DNA of 64,000 nucleotides from Siphonodentalium dalli. Its lineage: Eukaryota; Mollusca; Scaphopoda; Gadilida; Siphonodentaliidae. The notes under the pieces were generated by a model. It saw only the letters and a list, made by a program, of their open reading frames with translations. It did no database searches and had not been told where the DNA came from. Position numbers and translations under genes: made by a program. Positions 39,801 to 50,250 of the stretch are shown piece by piece (within the stretch, counting starts at the first letter, position 1; each line of letters opens with the position of its first letter). The stretch is taken from positions 191,324,816-191,388,815 of the forward strand of contig CP136066.1 of NCBI GenBank assembly GCA_032622095.1, in the 5' to 3' direction.

Positions 39801-42800
39801 ACGGTCGATTAAAACGAAAATAGGTTGCTTTAGCTTGACTGCCCAGCCAACATTGAGTAATGGTATGATGTCCAATGTACAGTCAAAATGTCAGATTTGA
39901 ATTTTGTCATCATTTGACTATGTAAAAACTCGACACGGAGCAGTACATTGGAAGTGTTTAAGCAATTGGTAGTTTTGAGATGTCAGTTGAATAAAAGCCA
40001 AGAGGTGACAATTGACGCTTTCTAAAGACAGTTATTATGTCATTAAGATATACTCCATGGGCTGATATGGGTCACCATGCACCCCCACTATTAAACTTAT
40101 TTGGTATTGTGGTGTGCCCTGGGGTATGGCGAGTTTGAAAATCAATGTTAACAGCAAATATTTTGGGTCCCGATGTACCTCCTGACGGAAAGTTCAACCC
40201 TACCCTCTCGGAAATCTGCATTTTTTTATATGGGGTAGGGGAAATATAAATCATCACAACTCACGTTATAATACACATATTCTTGTTTTATAGGTGTCTT
40301 TCTGTTGGTAATACACTATTACACCAAAATGAGGCTCAGACTGTGTAGGGTAAACTTCAGCTGAAATGTTAACAAAGAGTCATATATCAAGGGTAAATTG
40401 AAAAGTATCCGGGTTCGGCATATCCTCCAGTGTCTGAAAATAGTAATAGGTTAGTTATGACAAAAATCGACAAATATCTGTGATCTTTTGACCTTCACCG
40501 AGGTCAAACGAACAAAATGAAACCAAAAACCTTACCATAAGTTGATCAGAAACCGATTTGTGATGGTTTATGTTTCCCCTACCCCTAAATTGTGAAAAAA
40601 ACGTCAAAAACAGGTCGAAATATTTTTTAATAAAATATGACCAAAATAACATATATTGAAGCTTTTAACAAGGTTATTTCATTCAGAGATATCATATTGG
40701 CTATCCAGAGGTGTAAATGAATGGCTTATATCTGGTTTTTGTATCGGCCAAGAAACTATCTGGTATGATATGGACTGAAAATCGCATTTTCACCCAAGTC
40801 ACATGACCTCTTGACCTCTCATGGCGACATCAATGATGACAAGTCTATGTTTCCTTCTTATTCTGGTGTCATGGTGTATTACCAACAGAAAGACATCTAT
40901 AAAACAAGAATATGTGTATTAGAACCTGAGTTGTGATGATTTATATTTCCCCTACGCCATATACAAAAATGCAGATTTCCGAGAGGGTAGGGTTGAAGTT
41001 TGCGTCAGGAGGTACATCGGGACCCAAAATATTTGCTGTTAACATTGATTTTCCAACTCGCCATACCCCAGGGCACACCACAATACCAAAGAAGTCTAAT
41101 AGTGGGGGGGGGGGGTGCATGGTGACCCCTATCAGCCCATGGACATGACAGAATAACTGTCTTTAGAAAGCGTCAATTGTCACCTCTTGGCTTTTATTCA
41201 ACTGACATCTCAAAACTACCAACTGGTTAAACACTTCCAATGTACTGCTCCGTGTCGAGTTTTTACATATTCAAATGATGACAAAATTTTCAAATCTGAC
41301 ATTTTGACTGTACATTGGACATCACACCATTACTCAATGTTGGCTGGGCAGTCAAGCTAAAGCAACCTATTTTCGTTTTAATCGACCGTGAGTTGATGTT
41401 TCAAACTATTGAAAATTGTATCCAGTATGCAATACTTATTGAATACTTAGAGAGATTGGTGTATTTGTGTTTCCCCTCACCAAGCATCGTCTCTGACTCC
41501 GATGGTGTCAATTTGAGCCATGCATCCATTAGATTTCTCGTATCGCGGAAATATATATCGATATGTTTGGTAACAAAAAGGTGATATTAGCAATTCGTTT
41601 GACACGATGATGCCTTATGTGTACCCCATCCCTGATTCGGACGTCGCCAGAACATTTAGTCTAAACTCATTGTTCCAGGAGTGGTAATTGAACAAACTCC
41701 TAAAATAATCGTAATGCCAGAACATCGGTGATAAGGTGTATTTATCGATTTTGGTGACCATCCTTCGACTACCACTCCTGAAACAACGAGTGCCACAATA
41801 TCAAAGAAGTTTAATAGTGGGGGGTGCATGGTGACACCTATCAGCCCATGGACTAATATATCGCCTTGGAAACTTCAACTCGGACACCAAACAAAACGTA
41901 TAACCACATAACTTGAAATACTAGTTAGATCACGGATCGCCCTAATGGAAGTAACTGGAACTGTCATAATTCACAGTACTCACATGAACCATGTTCTTCA
42001 TGCAGGTTGTCCTGCTGGATATGATCCAGCCTACTGTACAAAGTACTACAATGTGCCGAAGTCGATGAGCGACGCCAAGGCGCAGTGTGAATCGGAATCT
42101 GGACATTTGGTCGAGATATCAGACTCATGCATGTTCGACCACATAACAAGCAGCCCACTGAGCTACTGTAAGTTTCATACAGCAGAATGCATTTGTATGT
42201 TGTTACGTCCCATGTTCCGCATTGCGGACTGGATATAGCTGTATTACATGTACGATGTGTATCATGCGCCATCTGGTTACGTAGTTATTTAGTGACGACA
42301 TATGCATTGATTGATGTTTATTGCTTTACAATAACATAATTATTCGAATTGTTCGCAATTTAGATTTATAAACGATTAACTACGTAGCCAGGTTAAGCGA
42401 ATTGCTTACCCGGTAACGATGTGGGGAAATGTTGTCGCGAACAGCTCATATAATAAAATTGAACATACACAAACAATGCTTAGACGTAAACCATATATGT
42501 AGAATGTCTGTCCCAAAATTGCCGCCAAAATGGACAAAATCGAATGAAATTGACTATTTTTGGAAAATTGAATAGCTAGTCATATAGTAGTGAACAAACG
42601 ATTCATTTATGTGAGGTGTAATGATGGCAGAATATCAGAAAACTGTTGATAAGAGATGCACGTATTCATATGATGTATTTCATGAGACAGCAAGCGACAG
42701 AATGGTCTTGTACAACGGTTAAATATGGAATGATTGGTCGCCCAGAATAGAATATAATGCATATGTATCTGTACTGTCTATATCGAATCGTGTGATACAT

Positions 42801-45800
42801 ATGTGATTAAACAATTAAATGGGATTTAGTAGGGATGTACTGATTATGTAACCTTTATTGCATTATTTTCTGTCCGTCTGTCGAAAAACCTATGGCCGGC
42901 AAAATCGCTGTAAACAATTGTGCTCAAAGCGGATATTAGTGCATTTTGGATATGTTATAAACGAGATAAAACAAGAAATTCAATTAATTGAGGAAAAACA
43001 CCCACTGTCCTGAGTGGTATTGATAAGCTATTGGAGGGTCGTCAGGAATGACAGTATAAATGTCAGTTCAACTAAAGTATGAGTATATTTACCTCAGAAG
43101 TATAATATAATGATAGTAACATAGTATGAATGCGATACCATTCATAAAACAGTGTGAGCTGAACGTTTGTTTATATAGAGCACGTAAATCGTGAGCGATA
43201 AGCAATTTTACACCGTGGCTATTTTTTAAGAGTGATTCGCAGTGATCCATTCAACACCGAAATCTTGAGAGGCGAGGATTAGTAAATGATAAGAACCTTT
43301 ATGTTTTAAACAACTTGGTGGCATTTCTAACCAATGTTCAGTTAGTGGGGGGTTTCCTCGGTGATGAGTGTGTTGCTTATTTCATAGTATTTCCGTAATG
43401 TTTGCTTACATAACACACAGTACTAGTACTAACATCACAGTAACATGACAATAACATGCAATTCATGCGATATTTATGATTGTAATAAGAACAGAATTTG
43501 TCTACAAATTGATAATATTTCTGTTTATGCCAGTTCTAACGGGATATCCTTATTGGCAATATTGCGTTTTAGCGCAATTAGTCACATTACAGTACACGTA
43601 CATAAACTCCCTACAATTCAAGTGGTGTAGTCCATCTCCATGGTACAATAGGTGGAACAAATATAGGATAATTCTCCTATCTGCAGAAGGGTGATCTTAC
43701 GAGGGAGATATTAACTGCGCTTAAATGCAATAAGGATGGCATTGTGCCGAAGTCGATGAGCGACGCCAAGGCGCAGTGTGAATCGGAATCTGGACATTTG
43801 GTCGAGATATCAGACTCATGCATGTTCGACCACATAACAAGCAGCCCACTGAGCTACTGTAAGTTTCATACAGCAGAATGCATTTGTATGTTGTTACGTC
43901 CCATGTTCCGCATTGCGGACTGGATATAGCTGTATTACATGTACGATGTGTATCATGCGCCATCTGGTTACGTAGTTATTTAGTGACGACATATGCATTG
44001 ATTGATGTTTATTGCTTTACAGTAACATAATTATTCGAATTGTTCGCAATTTAGATTTATAAACGATTAACTACGTAGCCAGGTTAAGCGAAGTGCTTAC
44101 CCGGTAACGATGTGGGGAAATGTTGTCGCGAACAGCTCATATAATAAAATTGAACATACACAAACAATGCTTAGACGTAAACCATATATGTAGAATGTCT
44201 GTCCCAAAATTGCCGCCAAAATGGACAAAATCGAATGAAATTGACTATTTTTGGAAAATTGAATAGCTAGTCATATAGTAGTGAACAAACGATTCATTTA
44301 TGTGAGGTGTAATGATGGCAGAATATCAGAAAACTGTTGATAAGAGATGCACGTATTCATATGATGTATTTCATGAGACAGCAAGCGACAGAAGGGTCTT
44401 GTACAACGGTTAAATATGGAATGATTGGTCGCCCAGAATAGAATATAATGCAGATGTATCTGTACTGTCTATATTGAATCGTGTGATACATATGTGATTA
44501 AACAATTAAATGGGATTTAGTAGGGATGTACTGATTATGTAACCTTTATTGCATTATTTTCTGTCCGTCTGTCGAAAAACCTATGGCCGGCAAAATCGCT
44601 GTAAACAATTGTGCTCAAAGCGGATATTAGTGCATTTTGGATATGTTATAAACGAGATAAAACAAGAAATTCAATTAATTGAGGAAAAACACCCACTGTC
44701 CTGAGTGGTATTGATAAGCTATTGGAGGGTCGTCAGGAATGACAGTATAAATGTCAGTTCAACTAAAGTATGAGTATATTTACCTCAGAAGTATAATATA
44801 ATGATAGTAACATAGTATGAATGCGATACCATTCATAAAACAGTGTGAGCTGAACGTTTGTTTATATAGAGCACGTAAATCGTGAGCGATAAGCAATTTT
44901 ACACCGTGGCTATTTTTTAAGAGTGATTCGCAGTGATCCATTCAACACCGAAATCTTGAGAGGCGAGGATTAGTAAATGATAAGAACCTTTATGTTTTAA
45001 ACAACTTGGTGGCATTTCTAACCAATGTTCAGTTAGTGGGGGGTTTCCTCGGTGTTGAGTGTGTTGCTTATTTCATAGTATTTCCGTAATGTTTGCTTAC
45101 ATAACACACAGTACTAGTACTAACATCACAGTAACATGACAATAACATGCAATTCATGCGATATTTATGATTGTAATAAGAACAGAATTTGTCTACAAAT
45201 TGATAATATTTCTGTTTATGCCAGTTCTAACGGGATATCCTTATTGGCAATATTGCGTTTTAGCGCAATTAGTCACATTACAGTACACGTACATAAACTC
45301 CCTACAATTCAAGTGGTGTAGTCCATCTCCATGGTACAATAGGTGGAACAAATATAGGATAATTCTCCTATCTGCAGAAGGGTGATCTTACGAGGGAGAT
45401 ATTAACTGCGCTTAAATGCAATGAGGATGGCATTGCGTTTTAGCTTAATAAGGAATGTCTCATTGCGCTTAAATGCAATAAGAATATGCCTTATTGCACA
45501 GAAATATGTTATTGTGTTTAAGCGCAATAATGTATCACTGATTGCGCTTAAGCACAATAACTTAAGGAATATTCTTATTGCGCTTAAGCGAAATGGGAAA
45601 TATTTTTATTTCGCTTAAGAAGTTAAGTTAAGCGCAATTAGAGATGTATGTTCAAAATACATGTTTTGGAGCATAATTAGCTAGACCATTTTGGACGCCA
45701 TCATGGAATTTAATTTGTTTGTTTAATTTTCACTCATATTTATGAGTTATCATTAAACCTCACATTCTTATATTGGTTATGTAGATGGAGCTATCATTAG

Positions 45801-48800
45801 ACCTCACATCTTTATGGTTATGTGGATGGAGTTATATTAAACCTCACATTCATATATTGGTTAGGTTATGTAGATGTAGTTATCATTAAACCTCACATCA
45901 GTGTGTTGGGGTGTTTGGTCCTTGACTTGGGACCTTTGGTTTTGAACGCAGTTCACCTCACAAATGCGAGTACACCTAATACACAAATTTCTTATGTAGC
46001 TGTGTGTTCACCAGAGTTTTTCTCCGATAAGGTGATTTTGAAGCCTGATTACATTTCGAAATGTCAGTTTTGTATCGTCTGCAGCGGAACTCGGCATGTT
46101 GAAGCAAAAGTTACAAGGCATTGTATGATTTTGGCATTATTGAACAGAAGATAAATACAGAATACAAATTAGTATCAAATAGAACCGATATAAATTTGTA
46201 TAGCGATAACGACCAATGTTGACATATAATGCATCTCAACTCTACTGTTGCAACACGGCTACTAGTATAAAATAGGGTGGGTCAGACTCTTAGTTATCTC
46301 TATATAGTGCCAGAATAGTCAGTTATGAACTTATATAGTGGTACAATGCAAATTAGAATCAAATGATAAAAATATGTATGTAACACAACTATACCGATGA
46401 AAAGAAAAATAATAATTTGGGCCGGGATTAGACGTTGGGTCGGTTATATGGAGGAAAAGTGGGTTCATACCGTTGAACTGACAATAATTAATATAGCGAT
46501 AGCGAGCAATGTTGGCATGTAATGATGTAATGCATCGCGACTGTACTGTAGTGGCAATGATATAAAAATGGGGGGGGGGTATGAAATTATCTCTATCTCT
46601 ATAAATGGCACCAGAATTATATAGAAAGGAATAGCAATCGATATATGTATACGGTATAGTAATAGCATAGATATACATGTAAGTATCAAATGATAAAATA
46701 TGTACGTAACGCGACTATACCGATGAATAAAAGTTAATAAATTGGGCCGGGATTAGAGGTTGTGTGGGTTATATGTGGATATGCGGTTCATACCGACGAA
46801 CCGATATAAATTAGTAGAGCAATAAAGACCAATATTGACACAAAATTCAAAGCGACTCTACTGCCGCGGGAAAACTATAAAATGGGGGGGGGGGGTGTCT
46901 GAAATTATCTCCATTTCTATAAATGGTGCCATAGTTTAAAGGAATAGCATATGATGTAAGTATATAGTGATATACCATAGACATTAGTATCACATGGTAA
47001 CATATACACATAATGGCTAATGCGACTACACTGATGAAAAGATATATTGGGGAGCGGGTGTGGGGGTTGACAGACTACTAGTATATGCGGGAAATATGGG
47101 TTGGTACCGAATGACTGAAATAAATTTGTCGAGTGATACTGACCAATGTTGATGTATACGTGACTATACTGTCGCACAATTTGCCAAAAAGGCGAAAGAT
47201 TAATGAATATTACGAGTAATGCATGTCATGTGTCAAAAGTTACTCAAATTGAGTCAAAACTGTACTATATCACGATTTATATACATGTTGTATTAAGCTG
47301 TGGGGCAATTAAGGAGTAAGTGACCAACTACAATGTACTTGTAGAAGTCCCAAAAGCAAATTATATCAGGTAGAACTGGTCAAATATGGACCCTGGAGGC
47401 TGGTTCCCAATATGGAGCAGCTCAGAAAACACTCGCAGGGCCCTAAAAGTAAAATTGATTAACAACATAGGATTTCCCATTAAAATCGATTTATGTCAAT
47501 AAAACTCTTATTTTTCAAAATTTTAAGCTGAGACTTCGTATGTCTATCTAGAATACTTACATAATCTTAATTTAACTAATTTTAACAAGTGATAGTCTTT
47601 TAGACTTGAGAAATAAATTTTTATTAAACATTAAATTTTTTTTAAAGTTAGGTCTAACTAAACAATTGTTAATAAAACGACTAATATCCCATTTATGAGG
47701 TTCGGACTTATAATGCATGTGTAATATACTTCTCCGATCTTAAAATAACAGGATTGTGCAAGAAATAAGCTTTCAGACTCGAGAAATTGATTTTTTTAAC
47801 ATAGGATTTCCCCATTCAAATCGATTTATGTCGATACAAATCTTATTTTTCAAAACACACATTGACGTGAGGCACATGTATTCAACGGAATCCCAGCCAT
47901 TGAATACATATAAGTGTATACCTCTAGTGGAATACAAGCCAGAACTATTCTTGCTGACGTTGTCGCCAAGAAAGATATGACGTCGATCATCCGCTTCCGG
48001 TGATGCCCCCATAATTATTGGTTATTTGTCAGACTTAAATCACAATAAAGGTAGCTATAGTAACAATGGAGGTGACATTAATTGATTGAACTTATCTGAC
48101 TGAACGGTGTAGAATAAATACATAACACAACTTGCATCATAATCTCGAATCTTTTATCGAACTCGTTGCGGACGGCGCAAAGTTATATTTCGCTCGAGCT
48201 ACGCTCTCGCGAAATATATCCTTGCGCCATCCGCAACTCATTCGATAAAAGATTCTCGATTAAGATGCGCGTTGTGTTCTGTCTATATCTGTTATAACTA
48301 TAATTTTATTAACAATATGAGCCCAACGTCATAATATGAAACTGTTTGTGGCGGTGTTATCCAAACGTGTGCTTTAATAATGATTATAATTTTATTTTGC
48401 GATCAAACGTCAGTGCAGCTCAGCAGAAACGCATGGGCACTAGTTCAGTTCAGCAGGAACGCATGGAGTCCTACGATAATAGTACACACCACTGAACGCG
48501 GCGTCGGTCAGTGAGTGAAAAAAACCTTCATTCCACATCTATTCCATGTCGACTCCTCGTTTCGGGTTTGATGACCGGCCTATTTAAAAAATAAGTTAAC
48601 TAACTGTACCTGACGTTTGTATAACACAAATGTGACATTACTGGTTTGAAGGTTGAATTATTTTACAAAACTGGGAAAAATTGTATGCAAATAATTTCAA
48701 TACTCAACCAGATTATCCAGAATCAGAGATGGAATTGAAAGCAGGACAAACTTGCAATCCATTCTCTAAAATAAATGTTATGTTGAGATGTAATATGAAT

Positions 48801-50202
48801 CATACATGACATGTACATGCAGCAACCACACACGCTGTGCCTCGAATTTGCTTTTTATCGGCGACATAACGCTAAAAATAATTGATGTAATGTCATGCAA
48901 TGGCCCCGGTGGAGACGACATGAAAAGTATTATTATGGATTTTGCAATCCTGTCTGTATTCTGGCCCACAAAGCCAACATGACGAAAATGACCCCGAGAA
49001 CTGCGTCATGACGTATTCTCTTGTTTTCATTAAGCTACATGTGCTAACGGGATTTGTCTAAATGGAACCAGCTAATATGCCTAAATGACTTGGGAATTCA
49101 TCGGAAGTTGTGAAGTTGACAATAATAATTTGATCTCGTTGGTCCACTACTGATTCCTCAATTTACCAATCACCAGACACTTGCTAACCGGAAGTCACGT
49201 GTCATTTTTACCAAAAAAAAAGCGTACACGCCACCAGAATTTGGCTCATCCAAAAATAATACAAATTGTATGACGTCATCACTCACCTGGACCTAATGTA
49301 TATCGCGCGCGACTATTAGCGATTCAGTCGCGTTTGGTGTGAATATAAATATTGCGCACTTTGAACCGCTACGGACGACAGAAAACGGCCGTAAAAATCT
49401 CGCGCTCGTACCCTGTGTGAATTGACCTTAGTCTGACCCATTGCGTCTTATCCCTGGATAGACCTGATAAGACATTTTACAGTTAATTTCTGGTTGATCT
49501 ACGATGAACAAATAGCGATAATTGTCAAATGATTTTTCTTGACAACAAATTCAACGAAATAGCTTTGCAAAAGTCGTAAGAGCTGTTTTCGTGACTACTC
49601 GCAACAAATTATCTCGGCTAGGGATCAAGTTATATATTCTCAAGGGTGTGTTCTTGCCTATCATCGGTAAATTGTTGCACGTTATAAACAACATCCAAAT
49701 TAAAATAAATAAAGTTGTTGTCTCCTGAAAAAGTACCGGAATTTACTTACATCATTTTCACTGCACGGCGACGATACGGTAGAGTTAACCCTTTCATGCG
49801 GTTCGTTACGGGAGCTTCGCTGGTGCAGCATTAAATATCATATGCCAGTGCATTCTTTTATATGTGTGAGTATCATCGGGAGCCGCGCGTATATAAGAGA
49901 ATACGTTGGCTTACAAGATCAGCGTAAAAACTGTTGGGCCAACCAATGAATTATCTTCTATATGCGAGGCTCCCTATAGGAAACTCACCTGATTGATTGT
50001 TTATTGCAAAGCCAACATTTAAGTTGGAACATAGCCAAACATATATACATATATACAAACAAAAAGTTTATACAAACAATTTATACGTTAACAATTATCA
50101 TATCATACTTTCGTAACAAATGCACCATAATATAATAACTATACACAGCACGTATACATTAGATTCATTAACAATTATGTGTCGCATTAGACACACACAC
50201 AC

Positions 50203-50250
<48 letters not shown>

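Larger units (their letters stand above)
42053..45434. repeat. 1,691-bp tandem duplication (42053-43743 and 43744-45434)
   Basis: The offset is constant at 1,691 bp and I count about seven substitutions between copies (for example near 42342, 42399, 42703, 43366). The unit starts inside CTLD exon 4 and includes its donor, a LINE/SINE 3' end on the - strand (42306-42480) and a MITE (43150-43425). The joint has TGTGCCGA in common. Confidence 0.95.
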
